The position numbers were made by a program, and so were the translations under genes. Shown here one piece after another: positions 33,356 through 42,812 of a stretch of DNA of 43,160 nt. Under the pieces are notes generated by a model. The model saw nothing but the letters and a program-made list of their open reading frames with translations, was not told the DNA's origin and ran no database searches. Numbering within the stretch: the stretch's first letter is position 1; the number at the start of each line of letters is the position of its first letter. The DNA lies in contig JANTQF010000305.1 in NCBI GenBank assembly GCA_032988165.1, positions 1 through 43,160 on the forward strand, written 5' to 3'. Origin of the DNA: Emmonsiellopsis sp. PD_33. Lineage: Eukaryota > Ascomycota > Eurotiomycetes > Onygenales > Ajellomycetaceae.

Positions 33356-33991
33356 ATTTACGTTATAATTTCCCTGGTCATTCCAACTCTTCTTGGATCG
33401 TGCCCAATGCGGGTTTTCCGACTGTGATTTAGCCGGTCTCAAGGGGCATGTCCTTTGAGATGCTCGTCTAATATTCATCAAGCTGGCTTTTTGACAGGCA
33501 TTCCTTCCTCGTGCTGGGATGAACGGGCTATACAGATATCTTAACGGGATTTTAACATATTATCTACATGGACCTGTGAGACGGTGGAGGTAAATACTTA
33601 ATATCTCAAGTCATATTTCCTAAGTATTGTAGCTTGGATCCCATTTTATTCTCTCTCAATGAAGGATCCTTATCAGTATCTACTCAGCACATGTGTGCAT
33701 CATATGAGACAGAAAAATCCCTTCTATCTTCTATCTCCTTAATTATAGAAAAATAGACGAATAAGGTGCAAAAGTGTTGGTTCCTGCCTGCAGACCTTGC
33801 GGTCTGCAATGGTTTTGGAACACTGATAGGTATTATAGGTATTATAGTTTTCCCGCAACTTGGGTTAGTAATAAGGAGAGTTTTGGGGGGGGGGGGTGTG
33901 GTAGAGGTGGTACATGTAGCATATTTACCCACCACTACATCTACCGCTTGAAATAAACCAACCAGTTACCTACCCAACTACCTCTCCAACC
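33356..33991. other. Intergenic with hairpin and poly-G run
   Basis: It contains a perfect 8-bp inverted repeat (33789-33796 / 33801-33808), a doubled GGTATTATA word near 33829-33846, and 12 G at 33885-33896. No gene is seen. Confidence 0.5.
33789..33808. repeat. Perfect hairpin, 8-bp stem, 4-nt loop
   Basis: TGCAGACC, loop TTGC, GGTCTGCA. It lies 430 bp downstream of the AMP-binding gene and 180 bp upstream of a doubtful small gene. There is no U-tract terminator logic in this eukaryote, so the role is unknown. Confidence 0.6.
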
Positions 33992-34310
33992 ATGTCCTCC
34001 TGGCTCATCTACACACTCTTCTACTCTTTATCCTTCATCTGGATCAGCCTAGTAGCCAGCCTATTCACACTCATGATCTTATATGAGATTCGCCACCCAA
34101 CTACCTATAAAGATGATGAGACAAAATATATATTGTGGATCCTTTGTTCTATGGGGGTTTTTATGATGGTATTGTTAAACTTTATGGCAATAATGGCATT
34201 CAAGTACGTTTTAGTTGTATTACAGCTAACCCACTGCCCACTCACCCCCATCTGTTGTCATTTCATGCTGAAACAGCCACATATATACTACTAGTACTCT
34301 TAGAAGATAG
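33992..34310 (+). CDS. Hypothetical small two-span membrane protein
   Basis: Proposed exons 33992-34203 and 34277-34310, coding for 81 aa, with a GTACGT donor and AAACAG acceptor. The start has a good fungal context (CCAACCATG). Two hydrophobic segments (about 4-30 and 47-70) flank a charged loop (RHPTTYKDDETK). The downstream frame to 34374 (ending IEEFLAEQPL) also looks coding-like but would need another splice, so the C-terminus is unsettled. No family is recognised. The composition is AT-rich, and it may be a chance ORF. Confidence 0.33.
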
Positions 34311-34739
34311 CATCCCCACTAACAACCTAGACAGAGAGGGCATAGAGGAATTCCTGGCCGAGCAGCCTCTTTAGCCTCGACCTGCACCCATAGCCACTTC
34401 CGCGCCACCTGGGGTGGTAGCGAGGAAAAGGAGGGGGTGGGTTTCGCCGGGAGCGAGCAAAGTGGGCGCATGCAGCTTGTATCTCAGATAGGAAAAGTAC
34501 CATCTATTGATCGAATCAACATTGTTATATACGTACATGACCTCAGTGAAAGCAAGTCTGTAAACCAGTAAAATACAACAGGACAACATTGCAAGAAAAG
34601 AAAGGAAAAGAAAAAAAAGGAAACCGAGTGTTTATGTATGATACAAAGACCTCTCTTGGTCGAAAATCTATCGGGACGCAGCCAGCCAGCCCTCCCTCCT
34701 GTTGTTACCCACCACCCCAAAGCTCCAAATCTATATTTC
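34311..34739. other. Intergenic, 3' region
   Basis: This lies downstream of the doubtful membrane ORF and downstream of the minus-strand mitochondrial gene. It is A-rich (34590-34620) and holds no gene. Confidence 0.4.
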
Positions 34740-35832
34740 TCACGACGACGCTTCCGCCTTGGCCCTCGCGTCCAACTCCTCCAACTTCTTCCGCAGCTCC
34801 CCGCTCAACTTCTCATTCGCCTGAACCTCCTCAACCTGCAACGCAAACTCAATCCCCACAGACGGCAATTCCGTCAGCTCCCGCTTAGCTCCCTTCGAAT
34901 ACTCAGGAATCTTAAACTCCCTCAATTGCCACGTGCCAATCAGCTTCTCAGCATACGAAACAACATCGCCCGTGGTATCCTTGCCCTCAAAGGCATCAAG
35001 CGCACGCGCAGCGCTCAACTCCAAAAGGACATCAATGATATTTGGATTCCGTCTGGGATCCGCCAATCGATCGACAGGCGCGTGACCGGGCATGTTCATC
35101 AGGGTGGCAGTTTGCTTAGCGTTCTTGAGCGCCTTTTCCAGCTCGGGCCCCTTGAAGTCCGCCTTTTCAGCTTGCATGCGGAAATTGGAGAAGAACAATT
35201 CTGCGATCTGATAGTTGCCCAGCGAGAGACCCGTGGTGCGGGACTGCTTTGCACACTCCATCATGAGGGTATTCATGCCGGCCTCGCCGGCCTTGCGCAG
35301 GATGAATTCCATCACGTCGACTTTTGGCGTCCGTTTGGCGCTGTGCATGCCCTGCAGGAGCGGGAGGAGGTTGGACCAGTGCTCTGGCGTGGTCATGAGC
35401 TCGACGACATCTCGCAGTTTGCTGTTGCGTGGTGTGTCCTCGAGGCGGAGGGGGCGGAGTTGGTAGGTTTCTGAGTTCTCGAGGTAGATGGTTATGGGTT
35501 GTTGGAGCAGGGGGGATGATTCGATGGGGGTCTTGTAGAGGAGTTTTCGGCGGGGGCGGCTGAGGAAGGCGGGGATGAAGACGTGTTCGCGGAATTTTGT
35601 GAGGATTTCGTCGAGGTCTTTGGAGTCGGTGGGTTTGAAGGATGGGACAACCGCTGTAGGTGATTATGCGCGTTAGTGGTCCGGATTTTGTACGCCAATG
35701 GCAGATTGGGAGTCACATACCCCTTGGAGACGAGAGTGTACTCGAAAAGGGCCTGATCTGCTTCCCGACACCGGCGGCCTGATGGAGACAGCTCCGGCAG
35801 AAGAGCGCTCTGCTCATGATGCTTTGTGACAT
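34740..35832 (-). CDS. Predicted mitochondrial protein of unknown function
   Basis: Two exons, 35721-35832 and 34740-35653, coding for 341 aa; the 67-bp intron has GTATGT and CTACAG. The N-terminus is Arg/Ser/hydrophobic with few acidic residues (MSQSIMSRALFCRSCLHQ, then RPFSSTLSSPR), a classic matrix targeting sequence with an R-x-F-S-S cleavage pattern. The body is alpha-helical and charged, with ENSETYQLRPLRLEDTPRNS, MTTPEHWSNLLPLLQGM and helical segments to about 300, then an acidic/basic coiled tail (GELRKKLEELDARAKAEASS). The helical-repeat look hints at mitochondrial gene expression or complex assembly, but I do not recognise a named family. It shares a 341-bp divergent promoter with bL19m, which agrees with mitochondrial biogenesis. 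An antisense ORF at 34638-35474 is a shadow. Confidence 0.75.
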
Positions 35833-36173
35833 GGTCCCGGATGTGTAGACGGGAGCCCCTCTCTGAGATGGGATACCGCCCTATATCATCCGCGGTAAAC
35901 TGCCCAGGATCAAACGGGCGTCAATTCGTGGCCGGACAGGTGTGGCAGGAACCAATCGCGGGGAATTGTCGTCGTCGAGAGGAGGTTGAGGTTTGATATA
36001 AAAATCCCCAAAGTCGCAAAAAGCCCAATCCGAAGTCTTGGCATCGACGCACGGACCATGCTGAGATTCTTCCGCCGCAAAAACATCTTCAACTCAACGT
36101 CGACGACGACGACGACCAGCACCACCACCACATTTCTATCCCCGCCAGTCGCAAACGATACCCCGCTGCGATA
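35833..36173. promoter_or_regulatory. Short divergent promoter, mitochondrial protein / bL19m
   Basis: 341 bp between opposite start codons, so the two genes probably share control. It includes the Thr-rich uORF at 36058-36174. Confidence 0.55.
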
Positions 36174-36174
36174 A
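36058..36174 (+). CDS. Upstream ORF (38 aa, Thr-rich) ending at the bL19m start
   Basis: ATG at 36058; the stop TAA at 36172-36174 overlaps the bL19m ATG by one base (TAATG). The peptide begins MLRFFRRKNIF and then has a run of Thr/Ser encoded by ACG/ACC repeats. It could regulate translation of bL19m, or lie upstream of the transcription start and be meaningless. Confidence 0.35.
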   Translation: MLRFFRRKNIFNSTSTTTTTSTTTTFLSPPVANDTPLR

Positions 36175-37061
36175 TGGCCGCGCCAATGCCAGCCATGCGG
36201 TCATTGGGCTGCTGGAAGTCCGTCTGCCGCGGATTGAAGAGCAACGAACTCGGTCGTCGTTCACTGCACACCGTCTACTCGGCACCCAAGGAGAGGGTTC
36301 CGTTCCCTCCGAAGCTGCCAGCCGCGTTTTGGGCCCAGATACCAGAGGCTTTTAGGCCTGGAAAACGTAAGGCCCTCATTTCTATCCCCCGACGCTCCCG
36401 GGGTGTTGTTTCGCTTGCCGCAAGACCCCCATCAGCGCAGAAGCCAGTCTAACATAACTGCCTCATCTAGCCGCCAAAAAGAAGTTAAAGGCCCCCAACC
36501 CGCCTCCAAGTGCATGCCACACCACAAAGGACCCCCTCGCCGCATTCACCGCGGATCAGCTCGCCATCCTCGACCCCACCGGCGAACGAAAAGCGCTCTT
36601 CGACAAGCGGAACCGTCAGGGAGTCAAAGTCGGCGACATCCTACGAGTCACCTTCAAATCCGGCGACCCATTTGCCGGAACGTGTCTGAACATTCGCCAG
36701 CGGGGTCTGGATACATCGTTCCTGCTACGGAATCAATTGACGAGAGTCGGAGTGGAGATGTGGGTTAAGGTTTTCAGTCCGCTTGTTCAGGCTGTTGAGA
36801 TTGTTCAACGGACAGAGAAGAGGAAGAGACGTGCTAGATTGACATATATGAGGTATGGACTCCGTCTCCCGTTCTTTCACTCTATTCCACTTCTTTTTCT
36901 TTTCTTGGTTAGGAGCAGCGTGCTGACAATTGCGTAACAGGAAACCGAAACACGATCCCGGCAGCGTCGACGGCATTGTTCGCGCATATCTAAGGAACAA
37001 GAACGTGACCGCGAATGAACGGGGTCAGAACGGCACACAGCAACGACGAAAGAAGAGATGA
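36174..37061 (+). CDS. Mitochondrial large-subunit ribosomal protein bL19m (Img1 family)
   Basis: Three exons: 36174-36366, 36471-36852 and 36941-37061, coding for 231 aa. An N-terminal mitochondrial leader (MAAPMPAMRSLGCWKSVCRG, Arg-rich, no acidic residues early) is followed by the bL19 core: VKVGDILRVTFKSGDPFAGT, CLNIRQRGLDTSFLLRN and GVEMWVKVFSPLVQAVEIVQ. The C-terminal extension is Lys/Arg-rich and ends QQRRKKR. bL19 sits at the 30S-50S interface of the bacterial ribosome; the fungal protein is in the mitochondrial 54S subunit. A 38-codon uORF ends at its start codon. The family call is firm. Confidence 0.92.
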
Positions 37062-37889
37062 GAGGCCCAGCAGACCTGATGAAGATTGATTGTTGTGCGG
37101 GTACACTTGTATTTATATGTCACTTTTTTCCCCTTTGCCATTTTGAGAACTTCGGCGGAATAGGCGCCAATGTCTATTTTTTTTGTATCGTTATTTCTAC
37201 TTTTTCTTTAAGTCCTCCCTGAATCAGTTTTCTATGTCGCTTGTATTTATTCATTTGAACTGAATAGACCGTTCGTGTTTCGTGGATCAGCGATAATCCA
37301 AGGCGCGAGCAACCAGGCCAGGGAATCGATGTTCGTTCTACCATCCAAGCGGTAAAGTAGATAAGGCCTAGGTTTTTGTTTCCTAAATGTAGTAGATGTA
37401 TTTAACCCAACCTAAGATCCTCGTCTCTATTCGGATTTCAGGGTGAAAAGGCACCAGAACTACGATTTTCGGGGGTGGTTTTACATTTGGATCGGTGTAT
37501 ATAGAGTTTTTACACTTTAGAACACTCGTTCTCTTGAGTTGCAGTGGCCTTTCGATTAATCACGGTGTGAATGAATACCCAATGCTAGAAGCGTCTGCTA
37601 CATCAAATCAAAGGGGCTGGAAATTGAACTCGCTGAAGATCAGCTCGATTCAGGTGCCATTGGCGGCTATATAATTGTGATCTGAAAGTATGATGGTTAG
37701 GGAAAAGGTATATAGAAGGAATAAAGTAAAATGCAATGCTGTTTGATATGTAAATAACGTAATCTCTGCATCTTTATTACAGCAAATAATGCTTGTAGTT
37801 CTTCGCAGTGTTCCAAGTTGGGGGTATCAGCTAACTGGTAAAGAATATGTGTTGAACATCACAATAGAAAACCACATGAACCACCCGCT
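37062..37889. other. Intergenic, convergent 3' ends
   Basis: Between the stop codons of bL19m and the O-methyltransferase. It is T-rich near 37185-37260 and holds no ORF worth reporting. Confidence 0.5.
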
Positions 37890-38714
37890 TCACAATTGAT
37901 TTTCAGACGTGGGAAGATACACAATAACCTCAAGCCCTCCCTTAAACGGGGTGGTCATCGACTTGAATCCATTCTTCGAATCATGCACATATTCGAAAAA
38001 GTCCTTGTAGGCAGCTCGAAAACCGGCCGTGTTATCGGCGACGATGAGTGCGCCATGTCGAAGCTTAGGCTGCACAATTTTCAGAGCTGGTAGGGCGAGT
38101 GGCGTCCAAACTAATGAAAGGTTCATTGGTATCACAAAAGGAGGTAAATATTCAACGGACGGGGGAAACGACATACTGTCAAGAAGTAGGAGGTCAATTT
38201 TATCCGACTTGCCCACCTCCACCGGCAAAGTCTCGTTCAAATCCCCCTCGAGAAGCGTTATCCAGGGCTCGACCTCTGCGCCAGCCTCTTTCCAATGCTC
38301 CCTTGCCCTCGCCGCCTTGGTCGGTTCCTTCTCAGTAGCGACCACCTTTGCCCCCTGGCCGGGCGTGACGGGCGTGGAAGATAGTGAGGCAGCATTCTGC
38401 CCAGCGGCCAGAGCAAGGTAGATCGTCGAAACCCCAAAGCTAGTACCGGCTTCGACTATGGTGGTGGCCCCGGTTGTCCGCGCAAGGAGATATAGGAATT
38501 CGCTCTTATCTTGCTCCAGAGCGATGAATTTGTCCCTTGTGAAATCGTCCTGTTGTGACGTCCAGGTTTCCCTGGAAGAAAACGCAGACCGGATTTTTCT
38601 CGCGAGGAAGAAGAGCCTGGTGGACCAGGTGCTCTCCTGAGCTAAAGATGCGGCATGGAGCTTCTGGAGAAGACCCAGGACCTTCGGGCTGGCGGCAACG
38701 GGGCTGGGGGGCAT
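37890..38714 (-). CDS. Class I SAM-dependent O-methyltransferase-like protein
   Basis: Two exons, 38177-38714 and 37890-38110, coding for 252 aa. The 66-bp intron (GTATGT..TTAG) has no in-frame stop, so the ORF reads through it; removing it restores LLLLDIWTPLALPALK, as expected for this family. The SAM-binding motif I is IVEAGTSFGVSTIYLALA (about 90-107). Motif II is KVVATEKEPTKAARAREHW, with ALIVADN after the intron (Asp-Asn late motif). The fold matches the CCoAOMT/Methyltransf_24 group acting on small catechol-like substrates, usually with a divalent metal. No transmembrane or signal segment is seen. It is divergent to hapX with 932 bp between, so the GATA elements there could affect both. 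Substrate unknown. Confidence 0.85.
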   Translation of the reverse strand: MPPSPVAASPKVLGLLQKLHAASLAQESTWSTRLFFLARKIRSAFSSRETWTSQQDDFTRDKFIALEQDKSEFLYLLARTTGATTIVEAGTSFGVSTIYLALAAGQNAASLSSTPVTPGQGAKVVATEKEPTKAARAREHWKEAGAEVEPWITLLEGDLNETLPVEVGKSDKIDLLLLDSMSFPPSVEYLPPFVIPMNLSLVWTPLALPALKIVQPKLRHGALIVADNTAGFRAAYKDFFEYVHDSKNGFKSMTTPFKGGLEVIVYLPTSENQL

Positions 38715-39271
38715 GGCTGGTGGGTAAATCTGGTATTGGGATGGATTGAATATGAGCTGAAGGGATACAGAGAGAGGAGGTCAAGAAACCTTTGATGCGA
38801 TATGTCTCTTGCTGGTTTGGATATACGAGTCCTGACTCATAGTCTGGCGTCACAGCATCACCCAGAAGGAGGGAATAGAGGTCCAATAGGGTTAGGCGAA
38901 GAGAGCTGCAGACGCGCCGGTGAGGAGAGCTGCAAGCAGAGGTCGATCTAGCTCAGGCTATTACGTATCTAGTTCCTGGTCGAGGCTTGAGATTGTAGCC
39001 TCATAGGATGTCTCGGGTATGGCTGCGCTGCATTCCCGTGACGAATTGGCTCGCCAGGCCAAACAGGGGACAAAATTGCCGTCTGCGCATCCCGAGTGTA
39101 GGCAACGTTCAGTCAACGGTATGGACCAGGATCTAGTGTGCCGCGAAGAACGTGTTCTGCCGCCCCTTCGTGAATTGAGGTTTGATATCAGACGGGGTTG
39201 GTGATGTCATCGGACGAGGAGAGGCGGTGAGCGGCATCGGAGCCAAAAACGGCAGGAGACGCTCGTTTTCC

Positions 39272-39280
39272 ATCTGATAA
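39272..39280 (+). promoter_or_regulatory. SreA/Sre1-type GATA site (ATCTGATAA)
   Basis: An exact match to the ATCWGATAA consensus reported for the fungal iron-responsive GATA repressors SreA and Sre1, 367 bp upstream of the hapX ATG. Confidence 0.7.
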
Positions 39281-39292
39281 TTTCGCTTGGCG

Positions 39293-39301
39293 ATCAGATA
39301 A
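39293..39301 (+). promoter_or_regulatory. SreA/Sre1-type GATA site (ATCAGATAA)
   Basis: A second exact ATCWGATAA match on the same strand, 12 bp after the first, so the two sites lie exactly two helical turns apart (21 bp start to start). Confidence 0.7.
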
Positions 39302-39646
39302 CCCTGCCAAGACCGACATCGGGACTGCGCCACGTGACTGATCGCACGATAATCTAATCTGATCATCCGAACCCCTCCAGCCATCCATCCGCAAAATCCT
39401 TGTTTCTACTTGCTTCAACGTCCGCTGAGACACTACCACCTGCTGCTGGGCGCCAAACGGACAGGTTTTGGGGTGTATACATCTGCAATCGGCTGTTCGC
39501 TTCCTGAGTGAGACGCTGTTGGGTCAATTGGATACCCTGGCCGCCTTCCTCGTCGATTCAGGCCGCTAGCCATGTAAACCGAGGAAGAGAACTATATAAC
39601 CTTTGAAGAGTTCACAGCCACGCCAGCGACGACCACCCCAACCACC

Positions 39647-41089
39647 ATGTCGACGCCCTCGTCCGCCAGCTCGGTGAGCTCGCCTGCTCCGCTGGCTCCA
39701 GCATATTCTCGCCAACCTTCCCTATCCGCAAAGCCGCTTGCAGCCGCTGCCACGCCTATGCCAGTTAGGCCCACCTCTATCACGACCAAAGAATGGGTTA
39801 TCCCCCCTCGGCCGAAGCCTGGCCGGAAGCCCGCCACGGACACACCCCCTACCAAACGAAAGGCACAAAATCGTGCTGCCCAGAGAGCTTTCCGCGAAAG
39901 AAGAGCTGCAAGAGTCGGCGAGCTAGAAGAGCAAATAAAGCAAATTGAGGAGGAAAACGACCGGGAAGAGGCAGCTCTGAAGGAACGTATCGATACCCTT
40001 TCGAGCCAACTCGATCAGTCGAAGATCGAAATCTCATGGTGGAAAAAGAGATGCCAGAATTTGGAGAATCAGGTTACAGCAGAAAAGAATGCCAAGGAGG
40101 CATTGATGAAGACCGGTCCGCCGGCAGAACGGATCTCCGCAGTTCCAGACCCTGGAATAGCCTGCGCAAACTGTTCCTCGACGCGATGCCAGTGCATTGA
40201 TGATGCTTTCAACTTCGCAAATATTACCGCTGCGCAACAGCAAGATGATACCTCCTCGAAGAGGCCACATTCCCCACACCCACCAGACACCTCAAAGCGG
40301 CACAAACCCGAATTCAGGATCAAAGCAGAACCTGAAGAATTAGAAACCGACTTTACGTCCATCTTCTCGGCAACTGGTGTCCGGAAAAGGGAGAAAGACA
40401 ACAACGAGGCAGTTTCTCCGTCTGCAATGTTCGACCCCTGCGGATTCTGCCAGGATGGCACACCTTGCATGTGCGCTGAGATGGCAGCTGAAGAACAAAA
40501 CAGCACCAACAATAACGCCTTCAAATCTCCAGAAAGGATCAGACTGGCACCCATACAAAACTATTCCCAATTCACCCCCCCACCATCCGAAGGTGACGTT
40601 TTCACAGAAAACCATCCGTCCGTAACCAACAAGAGGCCTAATCCATGCATCAATGGCCCCGGAACCTGTGACCAATGCCAGGCTGACCCCAAAAGCACAC
40701 TATTCTGCAAGAGCCTCGCCGCCTCCCGCGCCAGCAGTGCGGCCGCTGGGTCCGGATGCTGTGGCGGTCGTGGATCCGACGCTGGCTGTTGCCAGTCCCG
40801 CTCGACCTCCCAAAACGCTGATCGAAGCCAAGGTCCAAGAAAGAACAACTCCTCGCCAACGCCAACCGTAACCCTATCATGCGCGGATACCTATACCGCA
40901 CTTTCACGCCATCCAAAGTTCTCCCGCGCGACTGACGACCTGGGCACGTGGTTACCGCGTCTTCATACATTGCCTAATCCTCGTGATCTTCCAACTTCAG
41001 GTCCGTATGGTGGCCGTGCAGCCCTAGAGGTCGAAGCTGCCAGTGTGATGGGGGTGCTGAAGTATTTTGACAGGAGGTTTGCGGATTAG
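39647..41089 (+). CDS. hapX: bZIP iron regulator HapX
   Basis: An intronless 480-aa protein. Residues about 48-66 (KEWVIPPRPKPGRKPATD) are the Hap4-like domain that docks on the CCAAT-binding complex HapB/C/E. The basic region NRAAQRAFRERR (75-86) and a coiled coil (about 90-150) follow. Four cysteine-rich regions are intact: 173-183 (CANCSSTRCQC), 265-276 (CGFCQDGTPCMC), 334-354 (C-x6-C-x2-C-x9-C) and 371-382 (CC...CC). In aspergilli and Histoplasma-like fungi HapX represses iron-consuming pathways in iron starvation, and its Cys-rich regions sense [2Fe-2S] clusters under iron excess. The conserved C-terminal block is near 440-480. The two SreA-type sites upstream fit repression in iron sufficiency. 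The assignment is firm. Confidence 0.95.
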   Translation: MSTPSSASSVSSPAPLAPAYSRQPSLSAKPLAAAATPMPVRPTSITTKEWVIPPRPKPGRKPATDTPPTKRKAQNRAAQRAFRERRAARVGELEEQIKQIEEENDREEAALKERIDTLSSQLDQSKIEISWWKKRCQNLENQVTAEKNAKEALMKTGPPAERISAVPDPGIACANCSSTRCQCIDDAFNFANITAAQQQDDTSSKRPHSPHPPDTSKRHKPEFRIKAEPEELETDFTSIFSATGVRKREKDNNEAVSPSAMFDPCGFCQDGTPCMCAEMAAEEQNSTNNNAFKSPERIRLAPIQNYSQFTPPPSEGDVFTENHPSVTNKRPNPCINGPGTCDQCQADPKSTLFCKSLAASRASSAAAGSGCCGGRGSDAGCCQSRSTSQNADRSQGPRKNNSSPTPTVTLSCADTYTALSRHPKFSRATDDLGTWLPRLHTLPNPRDLPTSGPYGGRAALEVEAASVMGVLKYFDRRFAD

Positions 41090-41684
41090 AGAGCAGTTGT
41101 CAACTCCTCACTTATTTTGTTTCTCTTCCCTCCGGATCGTGCAGGAAAACAACGGGCCTTTGACTACGATAGGAGAAACCGCAAACACATCCATTTCTCC
41201 GAAATAATTTCTCTTCATCTTTTGTTTATCTTTGGCACCACCGCACGGCTTGCTGCCATCAATACCACTGGCAGGTATTGCAATATCTTCAATTCTTTTG
41301 AATCTCCATTCCTGCACACATCCATATTCTATCTGTATACTAAAAACTACACATGAAAGGCAAGGACAAGGGAAAGGAAGGATGGCGGTAATTTTTTGCG
41401 GTGATAAACTTGCATATCTTTCCCCCCATTTCTTTACAAGCATCCCTTTTCATTTCACATTCCAATTTTTGTTGTCCTATTGGTTTTGGTTCTCCTATGT
41501 TCACATTTATGTTAACGAATTAATGTCAAGTTTTTTAATTTCTGTGTAACTCTCTATAGTACGTAAGATTAAGTATTCCAGTATGTTATCACGTATATTC
41601 TGTTTACTCTAAGTCTAGAGGTCAAGGCCATGGTCTAACGACTACACAGCGTCTGAACACCCCCCCTACCACCCCCTTAAAAAC
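41090..41684. other. Intergenic, convergent 3' ends
   Basis: 3' UTRs of hapX (plus) and the NmrA-like gene (minus). T-rich, with no supported gene. Confidence 0.5.
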
Positions 41685-42812
41685 CTACAAATACTCCTTA
41701 ATCATCCCATCCAGCCCCATCTTCACCGCAACCTTCGTAGCCTCATCCAAATCCTCAACCGGCAAACCCAGCGCCTCATTATCCAACCCCCTGCTCCCCT
41801 CATAATCCCCACCCCCACCCGCAAAAAAGATCCGACTATAAATCAGCCGTATAAACTTCATCAAATCGCCCCCCTCCAACACCGCCTTTCTCGCCCCCTC
41901 CCACCTCCCCTCAACCCCAACCTTCGTAACCGTCCAATCCCCCTCCCCCGTCCCCGTAACCCTCATAACACTCTCAAACATATCCCTCTGACTGACCCTA
42001 AAACTCGAAACATAAACCCCCCGATTCCTAAACCCCTCCAACGTAACCCCTTCATCCCCCTCATCCTCCGCCAACTCCTTCAAACTCAACAACCCCGCCA
42101 CCGCCCTCCCACACTGCGCCCACGTCGTCGTATTAATCCTCACATCCCCCTCCCCAAACAACACCACCTCCCTCTTCTGCATATCAAACCCAAACCTCTC
42201 CTCAAACCCCGCCAGACTAAACTCATACCAAAAGTTACAAACCAGCCACAAATGCGCACTCACCCCCAGCTTCTCAATCTCACCCCGAAACCTATCCCGC
42301 GTCTGCCGGAATAAGCTCTCATCAATGAGCTTCTCATTAGCAACATCAACACTATACCAGTTCGGCAGCACGTAGTTGACATCCGCCTGCGCCGCGGCGC
42401 GGATCAAGTTACTAATGATGTCCGGGGAAGCGCGCATGTTTATGCTGATTATTAGGGCTTGTTGGCCGCGGAGGGCGGCGACGAGGGCGTCGAAGTCGCT
42501 GGGTGCGGTGCTGGTGTAGTCGACGCGGGCGACGTGGACAGCTGGCGGGAATTCGTTGGTGCTGGCTGGGCGCGTGATGGCGGTTACGGTGTGTTTGGTG
42601 GTTTGGAGGAGGTGCGAGGTTATGTGGCGGCCGATGTAGCCGGCGGCCTGGGGGGGTGGGTTAGATGGGGTGGGTGGTCTTGGGTTGGATTGGGGGGAGG
42701 GGGAAGGGGAAGGGGAAAGGGGGGTTTGACATACCCCGGCAATAGCTACTCGCTCGATGCGGTTCGAGAAGCCTGCCGGCTGGTCTTTTGCGTATCCTTG
42801 TGCTAATGGCAT
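41685..42812 (-). CDS. NmrA-like / isoflavone reductase-type NAD(P)-binding protein
   Basis: Two exons, 42735-42812 and 41685-42647, coding for 346 aa. The 87-bp intron is an open-frame pyrimidine tract (CCCCTTCCCC repeats), so the raw ORF runs through it; splicing restores RVAIAGAAGYIGRHITSHLL, a Rossmann nucleotide-binding strand of the form GxxGxxG. Later blocks (TRPASTNEFPPAVHVARVDY, ALIISINMRASPDIISNLIRAAA, YVLPNWYSVDVANE) fit the NmrA-like atypical short-chain dehydrogenase family, common in ascomycetes as reductases or redox sensors. The second half uses very C-rich synonymous codons. The function is not predictable: it could be a catalytic reductase or an NmrA-style regulator. Confidence 0.86.
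   Translation of the reverse strand: MPLAQGYAKDQPAGFSNRIERVAIAGVCQTPLSPSPSPSPQSNPRPPTPSNPPPQAAGYIGRHITSHLLQTTKHTVTAITRPASTNEFPPAVHVARVDYTSTAPSDFDALVAALRGQQALIISINMRASPDIISNLIRAAAQADVNYVLPNWYSVDVANEKLIDESLFRQTRDRFRGEIEKLGVSAHLWLVCNFWYEFSLAGFEERFGFDMQKREVVLFGEGDVRINTTTWAQCGRAVAGLLSLKELAEDEGDEGVTLEGFRNRGVYVSSFRVSQRDMFESVMRVTGTGEGDWTVTKVGVEGRWEGARKAVLEGGDLMKFIRLIYSRIFFAGGGGDYEGSRGLDNEALGLPVEDLDEATKVAVKMGLDGMIKEYL

Larger units (their letters stand above)
38715..39646. promoter_or_regulatory. Divergent promoter region, O-methyltransferase / hapX
   Basis: It contains two exact ATCWGATAA elements at 39272-39280 and 39293-39301, a CACGTG E-box near 39331-39336, further GATA cores around 39346-39362, and a CCAAT on the minus strand at 39527-39531. 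These agree with known iron control of hapX by the GATA repressor SreA/Sre1 and with CCAAT-complex input. Confidence 0.65.

Noticed and set aside
34638..35474. 278-aa plus-strand ORF
   Set aside because: Antisense shadow of the mitochondrial protein; Leu/Arg-rich and without domains, while the minus strand has a leader, intron and coherent frame.
16563..41089. A secondary-metabolite cluster (cupin, O-methyltransferase, AMP-binding, NmrA-like)
   Set aside because: These genes are spread over 23 kb among housekeeping genes, there is no PKS, NRPS or P450, and the AMP-binding protein lacks its catalytic loop.
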